From NCBI GenBank assembly GCA_039973685.1, contig JBDWKL010000005.1, positions 1 to 64,000 of the forward strand: a stretch of DNA of 64,000 bases, given 5' to 3'. The notes beneath the pieces are model-generated. The model did not search any database and was not told where the DNA came from. It saw only the letters and a program-made list of their open reading frames with translations. Positions 46,731-56,288 of this stretch are shown piece by piece; within the stretch, counting starts at the first letter, position 1; the number at the start of each line of letters is the position of its first letter. This stretch comes from Hyphomicrobiales bacterium. Its GTDB lineage: Bacteria; Pseudomonadota; Alphaproteobacteria; Rhizobiales; JACESI01. Position numbers and translations under genes: made by a program.

Positions 46731-47594
46731 ATGAGCCGTTTACTAAAAGTCGGCATGGGCGCGTTGGCCGCAGTCGCAATGTCTGCCCATCTATCAGCAG
46801 CTGCGGATTTAGATCCGCCAGCCCCAATCATCGAACATAAACCAATTTCAGCTGGTGGTGGTTTCTACCTACGCGGTGATATTGGTTATTCGCGTTGGAA
46901 AGATCCAGATTTGGCTTTCCGTAACGACGTAAGTGGTATCACGAACGTTTTCGAAAACACAGACGGTGACGATGCACTCGTGATCGGCGGTGGTGTTGGT
47001 TATAAATTCAACAAGTATCTACGAACAGATTTGACGTTCGATATACGCTCAAACAAAGACATCACAGGTGATGCTCGTTGTGGCTGTGTTCCTGGAATTA
47101 TTCCGAACAACTTTGAATTTCAGCCACAAAGCACGACGCTTGATCTTTATACATTCTTCGCGAATGCGTATTTGGATGGTGGCACATATGCTGGCTTTAC
47201 GCCATACATCGGTGGCGGCGTTGGTTTCGCTTATGTGAACTACGGTTCATATACGAGTGCTAATAACCCAACAACAAACAACACTGGTTTGACATCGGCT
47301 CAGGTTAGCCCGACAAATCCATCAAATGTTGAGAACCAGCTCTTTAGTGGCGAAAATGACATCCGCTTTGCTTGGAACCTTCAAGCTGGTGCGTCTTATG
47401 AGATCGCTAACAACCTAGCGCTTGATGGTAGTTACCGTTACACACGCGTTGCTAATGGTGATGTTTCAAACATCGCAAACGTTGGTTTTGTTGAAGAGAC
47501 AAGAGACCTTGTTGGTCATGAATTCCGCTTAGGTCTTCGCTACACATTTGGTGGCGGTAAGAAAAGCTACGGTGGCAATCAAGTCTTTAAATAA
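46731..47594 (+). CDS. Outer membrane beta-barrel protein, Omp25/RopB-like
   Basis: 287 residues. Signal peptide to about residue 24, mature end ADLDPPAPI as in rhizobial Omp25-type proteins, then eight or so beta strands with alternating polarity (GFYLRGDIGYSRW, DALVIGGGVGYKFNKYL, LDLYTFFANAYLD, GHEFRLGLRYTFGGG). The C-terminus is not the usual terminal aromatic; it ends VFK after a Gly-rich tail. A Cys pair (CGC) in an outer loop may form a disulfide. Structural role in the outer membrane; exact function unknown. Confidence 0.88.
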   Translation: MSRLLKVGMGALAAVAMSAHLSAAADLDPPAPIIEHKPISAGGGFYLRGDIGYSRWKDPDLAFRNDVSGITNVFENTDGDDALVIGGGVGYKFNKYLRTDLTFDIRSNKDITGDARCGCVPGIIPNNFEFQPQSTTLDLYTFFANAYLDGGTYAGFTPYIGGGVGFAYVNYGSYTSANNPTTNNTGLTSAQVSPTNPSNVENQLFSGENDIRFAWNLQAGASYEIANNLALDGSYRYTRVANGDVSNIANVGFVEETRDLVGHEFRLGLRYTFGGGKKSYGGNQVFK

Positions 47595-47618
47595 GACTGT
47601 TTGACCAATCAATATTCT

Positions 47619-47650
47619 AAGGCGGGCCTAGTGCCCGCCTTTTTTATTTT
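47619..47650 (+). terminator. Terminator after the outer-membrane barrel gene
   Basis: AAGGCGGGC / GCCCGCCTT with a short loop and TTTTT; 25 bases after the gene. Confidence 0.92.
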
Positions 47651-47717
47651 TGGGTCAAAGCAAAAATAATTGCCTATTTGCGACATGATGCGTTGACATT
47701 GTGTCGCCCAGTCATTA

Positions 47718-47772
47718 GTTCCCGCAGTGGGACACCCTTCCCCAACGAAGGGCAACTATCTGTGAGGATAGA
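47718..47772 (+). ncRNA. serC leader RNA motif
   Basis: Just before serC three small hairpins follow each other: TCCCGCAGTGGGA, CCCTTCCCCAACGAAGGG and CTATCTGTGAGGATAG. The last one holds the ribosome site GAGGAT in its 3' arm. This matches the layout of the serC leader described by comparative genomics in alphaproteobacteria. Ligand or trigger of this motif is not known to me. Ends are approximate. Confidence 0.78.
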
Positions 47773-47776
47773 ATAC

Positions 47777-48940
47777 ATGACTGATATGACGAAACCGGCT
47801 GCGCGGCCGGCTAACCCGCGTTTTTCTTCTGGCCCTTGCGCCAAACGACCAAACTGGTCCCTCGATGCTCTTAAGAATGCTCCCCTTGGACGTTCGCATC
47901 GCGCTAAACCAGGTAAAAATCAATTAAAACAAGCAATCGACCTAACACGTGAAGTGCTAAACGTGCCTGATGACTATCTCATCGGTATCGTGCCAGCTTC
48001 AGACACGGGTGCTTATGAGATGGCCATGTGGACCATGCTCGGCGCACGTGGTGTGACCATGATGTCATGGGAAAGCTTCGGTGCTGGTTGGGTGAGTGAC
48101 GTTGTAAAACAGCTCAAACTCGACAATGTAACAACAATGGACGCGCCTTATGGTGAGCTTCCTGATCTTGCAAAAGTCGACTTTAATACGGACGTTTGCT
48201 TTACATGGAACGGCACGACATCTGGCGTGAAAGTGCCAAACGGCGACTGGATCCCAAGTGACCGCCAAGGTCTCACACTTTGTGATGCGACTTCTGCAGC
48301 CTTCGCTCAAGACTTGAGCTGGGACAAGCTCGACGTTGTGACATACTCTTGGCAAAAAGTGCTTGGCGGTGAAGCTGCCCACGGCATGCTGATTTTATCA
48401 CCACGTGCTGTAGAGCGTCTCGAAAGCTATACGCCTGCATGGCCGTTGCCGAAAATTTTCCGCCTTACAAAAGGTGGCAAGCTCATCAAAGGTATCTTTG
48501 AAGGTGCGACCATCAACACGCCGTCGCTGCTTTGCGTTGAAGACTATATTGATGCGCTTAACTGGGGCAAAGGCCTTGGTGGTTTGCAAGGTTTGATGGG
48601 CCGTGCTGATACCAATGCAGGTGTCATCACCGATTGGGTCTCAAAAACGGCTTGGGTTGATTTCCTTGCGAAAGACGAAGCAACGCGTTCCAATACATCG
48701 GTTTGCTTGGTCATTTCTGACCCAGACGTTTTGGCAATGGATGATGAGGCGCAAGCAGCCTTTGCAAAGAAAATTGCCACGCTGCTCGATCAAGAAGGTG
48801 TTGCTTTTGACATTGGTGCTTACCGTGATGCGCCTGCTGGTCTTCGTATCTGGGCTGGTGCAACTGTTGAAGCATCCGACCTTGAAGCGCTCACTTCATG
48901 GCTCGATTGGGCGTTTGAAAACGTCAAGTCTGCAAGCTAA
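47777..48940 (+). CDS. serC: Phosphoserine transaminase, alphaproteobacterial type
   Basis: 387 residues. Aminates 3-phosphohydroxypyruvate to phosphoserine. PLP lysine in [15 protein letters not shown], start [18 protein letters not shown] 47777 lies after the GAGGAT site in the leader; the longer frame would run through the leader RNA. Followed by serA after 85 bases, so the two form an operon. Confidence 0.96.
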   Translation: MTDMTKPAARPANPRFSSGPCAKRPNWSLDALKNAPLGRSHRAKPGKNQLKQAIDLTREVLNVPDDYLIGIVPASDTGAYEMAMWTMLGARGVTMMSWESFGAGWVSDVVKQLKLDNVTTMDAPYGELPDLAKVDFNTDVCFTWNGTTSGVKVPNGDWIPSDRQGLTLCDATSAAFAQDLSWDKLDVVTYSWQKVLGGEAAHGMLILSPRAVERLESYTPAWPLPKIFRLTKGGKLIKGIFEGATINTPSLLCVEDYIDALNWGKGLGGLQGLMGRADTNAGVITDWVSKTAWVDFLAKDEATRSNTSVCLVISDPDVLAMDDEAQAAFAKKIATLLDQEGVAFDIGAYRDAPAGLRIWAGATVEASDLEALTSWLDWAFENVKSAS

Positions 48941-49025
48941 CTCACTCAAATTTTCACTTTTCTATAGCAACCAGTCCCTCCCAAGTTGACTGGTTGCCAG
49001 ACCAAAACAATCAAAGGAAACCAAC

Positions 49026-50612
49026 ATGGCTCCTCGCGTTCTAATCTCTGACAAACTTTCACCAACCGCCGTTCAAATCTTTAAAGACTACGGCCTAGAT
49101 GTCGATTTTCAGCCAGATCTTGGCAAAGACAAAGACAAGCTTCTTGAAGTGATCGGTCAATATGACGGGCTTGCAATTCGCTCTGCCACCAAAGTGACTG
49201 AGAAAATTATTGCTGAAGCCGCAAACTTAAAAGTTATTGGTCGCGCCGGTATTGGTGTCGACAATGTTGATATTCCGAAGGCATCAGCCAAAGGTATCAT
49301 CGTGATGAATACGCCTTTTGGTAACTCAATCACAACGGCAGAACATGCGGTTGCGATGATGTTTGCTGTGGCGCGCCAAATCCCTGCTGCGGATATTTCT
49401 ACACAGCAAGGCAAATGGGAAAAATCTAAATTTATGGGTGTTGAGCTAACCTCTAAAACACTCGGCATTATCGGCGCAGGTAACATTGGTTCCATCGTTG
49501 CCGAACGTGCTCTTGGTTTGAAAATGCGCGTTGTGGCTTTTGATCCATTCCTCACGGTTGAGCGAGCGGCTGATCTTGGCATTGAAAAAGTTGAATTAGA
49601 TGACCTTTTCGCCCGTGCTGATTTCATCACCCTGCACACACCGCTTACTGAGAAGACAAAAAACATCGTGGGTGCTAGCGCATTTCCAAAGATGAAAGAT
49701 GGCGTGCGGATTATCAATTGTGCCCGTGGTGGTTTGATTGATGAAGCAGCTCTCGTTGAAGCATTGAAATCTGGCAAAGTTGCTGGTGCAGCCATTGATG
49801 TTTTTGAAACGGAGCCTGCAACAGAAAACGAATTGTTTGGCCTTCCAAACGTTGTTTGTACCCCGCACTTGGGTGCTGCGACGACGGAAGCGCAAGAAAA
49901 TGTTGCGATACAAGTTGCTGAACAAATGTCGGAATATTTGATGAAGGGTGCTGTTTCAAATGCCCTCAACATGCCGTCTATCACGGCGGAAGAAGCGCCG
50001 AAACTTACACCGTTCGTAACCTTGGCTGAAAAGCTTGGTCTATTTGCTGGCCAGCAAACAGAAAGCGGCATCAAAGCTATTCGTATTGAATATGAAGGTG
50101 ATGTTGCCGAAATGAATGTGAAGGCGCTTACTGCTGCAGCCCTTTCTGGGTTGATGCAACCGCTCTTGCAGTCTGTCAACATGGTGTCAGCCCCTGTGAT
50201 GGCGCGTGACCGTGGTATTAAAATTGAAGAAGTGCGTCGTCAGCAAGAAGGTGCCTATGACAGCTATATTCGTTTGACGATTGTAACGGAACAACAAGAA
50301 CGATCAGTTGCTGGTACAGTATTCTCAGACGGCAAGCCGCGTTTCATCCAGATTAAGGGCATCAATATGGACGGCGAGTTCGGCGAGAACATGTTGTACA
50401 TCACCAATAAGGATAAGCCGGGCTTTATTGGTCGTCTTGGTACGCTGCTTGGTAGCTATGACGTTAACGTCGCGACATTTGCCTTGGGCCGTAAAGAACA
50501 AGGTAGTGATGCAATCGCGCTTTTGTCTGTTGATGGCGAAGTGAATGAGGAATTGTTATCGGCAATCCACGCACTTGAAGGCGTTCTTGTCGTTAAGTCA
50601 CTGCAATTTTAG
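49026..50612 (+). CDS. serA: D-3-phosphoglycerate dehydrogenase
   Basis: 528 residues, the long type with catalytic/NAD domain, intervening ASB domain and C-terminal ACT domain (LYITNKDKPGFIGRLGTLLG). NAD motif GIIGAGNIGSIVAERA and active-site His in CTPHLGAAT. First step of serine synthesis; the ACT domain probably senses serine. Ribosome site AAAGGAAA. Confidence 0.97.
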   Translation: MAPRVLISDKLSPTAVQIFKDYGLDVDFQPDLGKDKDKLLEVIGQYDGLAIRSATKVTEKIIAEAANLKVIGRAGIGVDNVDIPKASAKGIIVMNTPFGNSITTAEHAVAMMFAVARQIPAADISTQQGKWEKSKFMGVELTSKTLGIIGAGNIGSIVAERALGLKMRVVAFDPFLTVERAADLGIEKVELDDLFARADFITLHTPLTEKTKNIVGASAFPKMKDGVRIINCARGGLIDEAALVEALKSGKVAGAAIDVFETEPATENELFGLPNVVCTPHLGAATTEAQENVAIQVAEQMSEYLMKGAVSNALNMPSITAEEAPKLTPFVTLAEKLGLFAGQQTESGIKAIRIEYEGDVAEMNVKALTAAALSGLMQPLLQSVNMVSAPVMARDRGIKIEEVRRQQEGAYDSYIRLTIVTEQQERSVAGTVFSDGKPRFIQIKGINMDGEFGENMLYITNKDKPGFIGRLGTLLGSYDVNVATFALGRKEQGSDAIALLSVDGEVNEELLSAIHALEGVLVVKSLQF

Positions 50613-50636
50613 GCTGATTTTAGCCAACAATAACGA

Positions 50637-50676
50637 GCGATTGGGCGTGTTTCGCCCAATCGCAAATACATTTTTT
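50637..50676 (+). terminator. Terminator after serA
   Basis: Perfect 11-base stem GCGATTGGGCG / CGCCCAATCGC, loop TGTTT, with a T-run 8 bases further on. It ends immediately before the rpoH promoter. Confidence 0.88.
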
Positions 50677-50687
50677 ATCAAATTTTG

Positions 50688-50717
50688 CTTCAAATTTCCG
50701 ACTTATTCCCCATATAT
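50688..50717 (+). promoter_or_regulatory. Sigma-32-type promoter of rpoH
   Basis: CTTCAA at 50688-50693 and CCCCATATAT at 50708-50717, 14 bases apart. The heat-shock consensus is CTTGAA and CCCCATNT, so there is one mismatch. It lies about 75 bases before the rpoH start and would let RpoH drive its own gene. Confidence 0.75.
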
Positions 50718-50792
50718 ATACAAAGGGAATAAAGGTGAGCGCTTGCTAAGTTGAGTTTTTGGTGCTCCTTTTAATGACGCAAAGGGATTTTC

Positions 50793-51740
50793 ATGTCTAA
50801 AGCAAATTTACCTGTCGCCAAAAGCAATCTACCAGCGCAAAAAGGTAGCTTGCCATCCATCCCTACGCCGGAGGGTGGTCTTTCACGCTATCTGGCAGAG
50901 GTGCGCCGCTTTCCAATGCTTGAACCACAAGAAGAGTTCATGCTCGCAAAGGCCTATCAAGAGCATGATGATGGGCCAGCAGCTGAACGTTTGGTTACCA
51001 GCCATTTGCGCCTCGTTGCGAAAGTAGCGATGGGTTATCGCGGCTATGGTTTGCCTATCGGTGAAGTGGTTTCAGAGGGTAATGTTGGCCTTATGCAGGC
51101 TGTGAAAAAATTCGACCCTGACAAAGGTTTCCGCCTTGCGACCTATGCGATGTGGTGGATTAAAGCATCCATCCAAGAGTATATTCTGCGCTCATGGTCT
51201 TTGGTGAAAATTGGTACGACGGCCAGCCAAAAGCGTTTGTTCTTTAACTTGCGCAAAGTCAAAGGTCAGATTCAAGCGGTTGAAGATGGTGATTTGAAAC
51301 CTGATCAGGTGACAACAATCGCTACCCGCCTTGGTGTGCCTGAGAAAGACGTTGTGTCGATGAACCAGCGCATGTCTGGCGACAAATCTTTGAATGCGCC
51401 GATCCGTTCTGAAGATGGTGCAGGCGAATTTCAAGATTGGCTTGTTGATGAAACAGATACGCCCGATGTTCTATTTGAAGAACAAGAAGAATTAGAACAC
51501 CGCCGTACTATGCTACGTGATGCGATGACGACTTTGGATGAGCGTGAAATCCGCATTTTCCAAGCGCGCCGTATGGACGACCCAGCTAAGACACTCGAAG
51601 CCTTGTCAGAAGAATTTGGTGTTAGCCGTGAACGTGTTCGTCAAATTGAAGTGCGGGCATTTGAAAAAATTCAACGTTCAGTAAAGCGTATGTCCCGTGA
51701 GCAAGCACAAGCTGCAAGCGCTGCGATGATAGAAGGTTAA
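50793..51740 (+). CDS. rpoH: RNA polymerase sigma-32 factor RpoH
   Basis: 315 residues. Sigma70 family without region 1.1; region 2 with GLMQAVKKFDPDKGFRLATYAMWWIKASIQEYI, the RpoH box QKRLFFNLRK, and region 4 helix-turn-helix SEEFGVSRERVRQIE. Directs heat-shock genes. N-terminal tail is short and Lys/Ser/Pro rich. Alphaproteobacteria often have two rpoH copies; only one is seen here. Confidence 0.96.
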   Translation: MSKANLPVAKSNLPAQKGSLPSIPTPEGGLSRYLAEVRRFPMLEPQEEFMLAKAYQEHDDGPAAERLVTSHLRLVAKVAMGYRGYGLPIGEVVSEGNVGLMQAVKKFDPDKGFRLATYAMWWIKASIQEYILRSWSLVKIGTTASQKRLFFNLRKVKGQIQAVEDGDLKPDQVTTIATRLGVPEKDVVSMNQRMSGDKSLNAPIRSEDGAGEFQDWLVDETDTPDVLFEEQEELEHRRTMLRDAMTTLDEREIRIFQARRMDDPAKTLEALSEEFGVSRERVRQIEVRAFEKIQRSVKRMSREQAQAASAAMIEG

Positions 51741-51781
51741 GACCGCGCACGGCTAAAGAGCGGCGCGACCTTAGGGATCCT

Positions 51782-51818
51782 AAAAGGCCAGTTGGTGTTT
51801 AACCTGCTGGCTTTTTAG
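51782..51818. terminator. Terminator between rpoH and the following convergent gene
   Basis: AAAAGGCCAG / CTGGCTTTTT with one G-T pair and a 15-base loop. It serves rpoH; its 3' arm overlaps the stop codon of the convergent gene at 51815. Confidence 0.72.
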
Positions 51819-53794
51819 TTTGTTGCCTGCCAAGATTTGAACGCTTCTTCAATTGCCTTTTTGCCGGCTGCGCCTTTTTCCAATGTTAGGATTGCGCGTT
51901 TTCCGCTTTTGAAGACCAGTGGAATATCAAACCAGTTTTGCTGCTGCAATGCATCAGTATTGGATGCAAGATCGGCTGCTTGTGCAGACATTGCCACCCA
52001 GAAAACCCGTTCAGAAACTTTGACGATTGCGCCTTTCAGCTGATTGCCATTCTTTTGTTCTTCTGGTTTGGCAATCACGCCAGCAATATTGTTGATCTCA
52101 TCACCATTAAACAATGGGCCAGGTGTGAACTCAAATTCAATAAGGTGACTTGCTGGTAGGTTAGGATCAAGGTTGCGCATGAGTTCAAAGCGTACCGCGA
52201 TATCGCGTGATTCAATGCGAGCGCTGCCTTTAACTGATGGAAGTCCTGTAGAGCCAATCGCCTCACTGCCTGTTGGTACTATTTCCCAAATGACATTGCC
52301 GGCAGAAACACCTGGTTGATTACTCTCAGGCCGTTCTTCGTAAAGGATGGCGCTTGATGAGAATAGATTTGAAGCTGGCGTCGTTGTTTGCGGCGCAGCG
52401 TCAGCCGCAGGAACTGTTTCACTGGTTGATGGCTGCGCAATGACAGATCCGCCCGCTTGCGTTGTTTCTGCCCCAGGACTCTCGGTACGTGATTGATCCT
52501 GTGTTGGTTCAGACGCTGGCGCTTGAGGGGTAATCACGACTGGATCAGTCGATGGTGTTGAATCAGGTAGCGTGATGCGCGTACCCGGCTGGATGTTGTC
52601 GTCTGTTCCGCCTGCTGTTGGAATGCGATCTTCGCTCTTAGCGTTGTCATCATCTGTGTCGACTGGCGGTTGAGTTGTTGGTGTCGCAGCTGGCGCGTTT
52701 GTTTCAGAACTTCCAAGCGAAGAAATGAAACCAGATACTTGGCCGGTGAACTGTGTCAGGACCGGGCCCACGACTTCACGTTGTGCCCAACCAAAAACAC
52801 CGCCGCCAATAAGGATAAGCAGAGCAAGAACCCAAAATAGGCCTTTGCCACTAGATTTTTTGGTTTCGACCGCAGCAATAGTCTCTTCTGGACTGAAAGA
52901 GGTTGGGTCTGGCGCTTCGAAACTTGAGAAATCTTCTTGAGGGGGCGTCGGGAATTCATCACTAACGGGTGGAATATCTATCCCATCAGCAGCCATTGTC
53001 TCGCGAAGTTCATCAAGCGGGGCAATTTCTGGCGTATCGACAGAAGGCAGTGCCAACTCAGCCGTTTTAATGTTGACGTCATCAGCGTCCACTTTCGGTG
53101 CCGCTATATCAACATCTGGTTTCGTCACTGGAGGAAGTGTAGGCTCCACGTCGACAGATGGAACATCAATCGGTGCGGGTTCAACATCTATCTCAGGGCT
53201 TTCCACCTTGACGCTTGGTGTCTCAACACTTGGTGTATCCATTGTTGGGACTTCAAGCACAGGCTCAGCAACATCAACTGTTGGTAGCTCTGGTGCTGCA
53301 GCTGGAACTTCAGGTTCAACCTTCGGTGTTTCTACAACGGCTGGCTCAGGCTCTGGGATTTTAGGTGTTGATGGCTCTACTGCAACTGGCTCTTCGATAA
53401 CAGGCTCAGGAGTTGAAACTTCTTCTGCAACTTTGGGTTCTTCAACAACAGGTTCAGCAGGAGCCACCGGTTCTGGATTAGTTGGCTCTGGAAGAGCTGC
53501 AGGTTCTGCCTCAACAACGTTGGCGTCTGCGCTCAAATCCAAATCACTAAGCGCATCGGAGACTGCATCTTCCAAAGCGCCCACACCTGTGAACTTACCT
53601 TCTGTCTCGCGAACAGCTTCTTCAAGTTGAAGACGTTGTTTGGAAATTTCCGCAGGAGAGAGGGCTGGTTGAAGCGACGACAGTTGTCGCATCAAAGCAG
53701 CCCGCGCTTTTTCATAAATAGCGCGGCGCGCTTCTTCTGTATTGTTCTGAAGCCCGTCAATTGCACGGTCTAGAATGGAACGGTAGTCAGCCAT
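51815..53794 (-). CDS. Membrane-anchored acidic Pro/Val/Glu-rich protein, alphaproteobacterial conserved
   Basis: 659 residues in three parts. An N-terminal domain of about 95 residues (MADYRSILDRAIDGLQNNTEEARRAIYEKARAAL type start), which I recall as conserved in Hyphomicrobiales proteins beside rpoH/purA; a long low-complexity acidic stretch (about 100-315) with VEVP, VDTPSVETPS and similar repeats; one membrane helix near 328-348 (KGLFWVLALLILIGGGVFGW); then a Ser/Thr/Pro linker and a folded periplasmic C-terminal domain from about 490. Probably an envelope-spanning structural or signalling protein. Function not known. Confidence 0.82.
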   Translation of the reverse strand: MADYRSILDRAIDGLQNNTEEARRAIYEKARAALMRQLSSLQPALSPAEISKQRLQLEEAVRETEGKFTGVGALEDAVSDALSDLDLSADANVVEAEPAALPEPTNPEPVAPAEPVVEEPKVAEEVSTPEPVIEEPVAVEPSTPKIPEPEPAVVETPKVEPEVPAAAPELPTVDVAEPVLEVPTMDTPSVETPSVKVESPEIDVEPAPIDVPSVDVEPTLPPVTKPDVDIAAPKVDADDVNIKTAELALPSVDTPEIAPLDELRETMAADGIDIPPVSDEFPTPPQEDFSSFEAPDPTSFSPEETIAAVETKKSSGKGLFWVLALLILIGGGVFGWAQREVVGPVLTQFTGQVSGFISSLGSSETNAPAATPTTQPPVDTDDDNAKSEDRIPTAGGTDDNIQPGTRITLPDSTPSTDPVVITPQAPASEPTQDQSRTESPGAETTQAGGSVIAQPSTSETVPAADAAPQTTTPASNLFSSSAILYEERPESNQPGVSAGNVIWEIVPTGSEAIGSTGLPSVKGSARIESRDIAVRFELMRNLDPNLPASHLIEFEFTPGPLFNGDEINNIAGVIAKPEEQKNGNQLKGAIVKVSERVFWVAMSAQAADLASNTDALQQQNWFDIPLVFKSGKRAILTLEKGAAGKKAIEEAFKSWQATN

Positions 53795-53837
53795 ATTGTT
53801 TCCAGATCTTTTTCAATAACTCGTTATTTGTTTAACT

Positions 53838-55130
53838 TTAGTCCTGAAATGGGTCTTGAACAAGAATAGTATCGTCACGCTCTGGAGATGTTGACAATAA
53901 AGCCACTGGCGTTTCGATTAATTCTTCAATGTGTTTCACATATTTAACAGCTTGTGCTGGTAAATCGTTCCAACTTCTTGCACCCACAGTCGTTTCACTC
54001 CAGCCTTCCAATGTTTCATAAATTGGGATGGCCCGCGCTTGTGCTCCCTCAGAGGCAGGCAGATAATCAATCCGCTCCCCGTCAAGCTCATAAGCTACGC
54101 ATATCTTAAGTTCTTCCATGCCGTCCAGAACATCAAGCTTTGTGAGCGCGATGCCTGTGATGCCTGAAATTTTGGATGTTTGACGCACCAAAACAGCATC
54201 AAACCAGCCACAGCGACGCTTGCGCCCTGTCACTGTTCCAAACTCGTGGCCTTTTTCCCCAAGGAATTGACCAACTTCATTATCTTGTTCTGTTGGGAAC
54301 GGACCTTCACCCACTCTTGTTGTGTAGGCTTTAGTGATGCCGAGAACATAACCAATCGAATCAGGGCCAATGCCAGAACCACAAGCAGCTTGTCCTGCAA
54401 TGGTGTTTGATGATGTTACGAACGGGTAGGTGCCGTGGTCGATATCGAGAAGAGCGCCTTGTGCACCTTCAAACAAAAGACGTGAACCGTCTTTGCGTTT
54501 TTGGTCAAGCAAGCGCCAAACAGCATCCATGTAAGGTAAAATTTTCGGCGCGATGTCTTCGAGTTCTGCGAAGATCGCATCAACGGAAATTTCTGGTTCA
54601 CCAAGACCACGGCGCAGTGGGTTGTGGTGGCCCAACATGCGCTCAACTTTGGCGCGGAGAGTTTTCATGTTGGCAAGGTCCATAACGCGGATCGCTCGGC
54701 GACCAACTTTGTCTTCATAAGCAGGGCCAATGCCGCGCTTTGTCGTGCCAATTTTTGTGCCTGTGCTGGAGCCTTCGCGGATGGCATCAAGTTCGCGGTG
54801 AAGCGATAAAATGAGCGTCGCGTTTTCAGCTAGTTTCAAATTGTCAGGGGAGACATTCACACCTTGTTCGCGCAGGCGGGAAATTTCTGCATCGAGAGCA
54901 TAAGGGTCAACAACCACGCCGTTGCCGATAACGCCGAGTTTGTCTTGGCGCACAACACCAGAGGGCAGGAGACTGAGTTTGTAGGAGGTGCCATCAATTA
55001 CGAGAGTATGACCTGCATTGTGGCCGCCTTGAAAACGCACGACAACGTCTGCGCGCTCTGAGAGCCAATCTACAATCTTACCTTTACCTTCATCGCCCCA
55101 TTGGGAGCCAACAACTGCTACATTTGTCAA
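53838..55130 (-). CDS. purA: Adenylosuccinate synthetase
   Basis: 430 residues. Joins IMP and aspartate with GTP, first step to [15 protein letters not shown]-loop, [21 protein letters not shown] and the [10 protein letters not shown]-terminal region are all present. Minus strand, 43 bases before the preceding gene's start, so the two may be co-transcribed. Confidence 0.98.
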   Translation of the reverse strand: MTNVAVVGSQWGDEGKGKIVDWLSERADVVVRFQGGHNAGHTLVIDGTSYKLSLLPSGVVRQDKLGVIGNGVVVDPYALDAEISRLREQGVNVSPDNLKLAENATLILSLHRELDAIREGSSTGTKIGTTKRGIGPAYEDKVGRRAIRVMDLANMKTLRAKVERMLGHHNPLRRGLGEPEISVDAIFAELEDIAPKILPYMDAVWRLLDQKRKDGSRLLFEGAQGALLDIDHGTYPFVTSSNTIAGQAACGSGIGPDSIGYVLGITKAYTTRVGEGPFPTEQDNEVGQFLGEKGHEFGTVTGRKRRCGWFDAVLVRQTSKISGITGIALTKLDVLDGMEELKICVAYELDGERIDYLPASEGAQARAIPIYETLEGWSETTVGARSWNDLPAQAVKYVKHIEELIETPVALLSTSPERDDTILVQDPFQD

Positions 55131-55368
55131 CGATCGGTTTCCTACGTTTTTGTCATCCTGACACAGGATCTGTCTTCAATAAAAACCCGCCATAAATCAG
55201 CGTTCACGCTCTTATGTCGGGCCATCGGTTTATAGAAGCTTTGCGGCGAACTTGCGAGTGCCGAGTTTCATTTAGCACTCAATTCCATTTAAATCACTTG
55301 CTTTTCCCCTGCAAACAGCGATTTATCGACGCTGAATAGATGGTTGCGACTAAAAGGTACGATAAATT

Positions 55369-56286
55369 ATGACGCAAAAAGCATCAGGCTTGTCTGCAAT
55401 TGTGAACAATGGCGGGATCATGCTGCTCTTTGCTGCTTTTTTGTGGGGTGGCAATGCGGTTGCGGGTAAACTTGCTAATGGCGAAGTGTCGCCAATGTTA
55501 CTCACCTTTTTTCGCTGGTTTTTAGCCTCCATCATCGTTGCTTTTATTGCCAGAAAGCATTTGGTTGCAGATTGGAATGTTATTCGCGCGAATATTTGGT
55601 ATTTTGTGTTGATGGCGCCTATTGGCTTTACCCTGTTTAACTTGATGCTTTATTCAGCGCTTACTTACACCACAGCTCTTAATGTGACGATTGAACAGGC
55701 CGCGATGCCGATGTTCATTTTCTTGATCAATTTCATCGTCTTTCGTGCAAAACCTCTGCCAATACAATTGGTTGGTTATACGGTGACGCTGGTGGGTGTT
55801 TTGTTGACGGTAAGCGGTGGTGACTACAACCGCTTGCTTAGTTTGGAATTCAACCAAGGCGACGTCATCATGATTTTTGCTGCTTTTTCTTACGCGGGGT
55901 ATAGCGTTGGTTTGCGGGTAAAACCCAAAATGCATTGGATGAGCTTCTTATCTACCTTGATTTTCATTGCAGGCATCGTCTCAATACCGTTTGCCCTTTA
56001 TGAGTGGACAACAACAAAATTCATCTGGCCGCATTCAACGCTTGGTTGGGGTGTTGTTGCTTATGCTGCGATTGGACCATCTATCATTGCGCAGGCTTGC
56101 TTCATCAGGGGCAATGAACTGTTGGGTGCAAACAATGCTGCGCTGTTTTTGAACTCTGTGCCCATATTCGGCGCGCTGTTGTCTGTGTTGATACTAGGCG
56201 AAGCGTTCCGGTGGTATCATGCATTGGCGATGGTTTTGGTTTTAGGCGGTATTTTCGTGGCTCAGCATTTTGCTAAGAAGGCCTAA
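55369..56286 (+). CDS. EamA/DMT family transporter
   Basis: 305 residues with ten membrane helices in two EamA repeats (about 15-140 and 160-300). Drug/metabolite exporter of unknown substrate. Convergent with the pseudouridine synthase, two bases apart. Confidence 0.92.
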   Translation: MTQKASGLSAIVNNGGIMLLFAAFLWGGNAVAGKLANGEVSPMLLTFFRWFLASIIVAFIARKHLVADWNVIRANIWYFVLMAPIGFTLFNLMLYSALTYTTALNVTIEQAAMPMFIFLINFIVFRAKPLPIQLVGYTVTLVGVLLTVSGGDYNRLLSLEFNQGDVIMIFAAFSYAGYSVGLRVKPKMHWMSFLSTLIFIAGIVSIPFALYEWTTTKFIWPHSTLGWGVVAYAAIGPSIIAQACFIRGNELLGANNAALFLNSVPIFGALLSVLILGEAFRWYHALAMVLVLGGIFVAQHFAKKA

Positions 56287-56288
56287 AT

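Noticed and set aside
49157-50182. 341-codon antisense frame in serA
   Set aside because: It has no domain and the composition of a shadow frame; serA is certain.
53070-53630. 186-codon antisense frame in the acidic membrane protein gene
   Set aside because: Ser/Gly/Thr-rich mirror of Val/Pro/Glu repeats.
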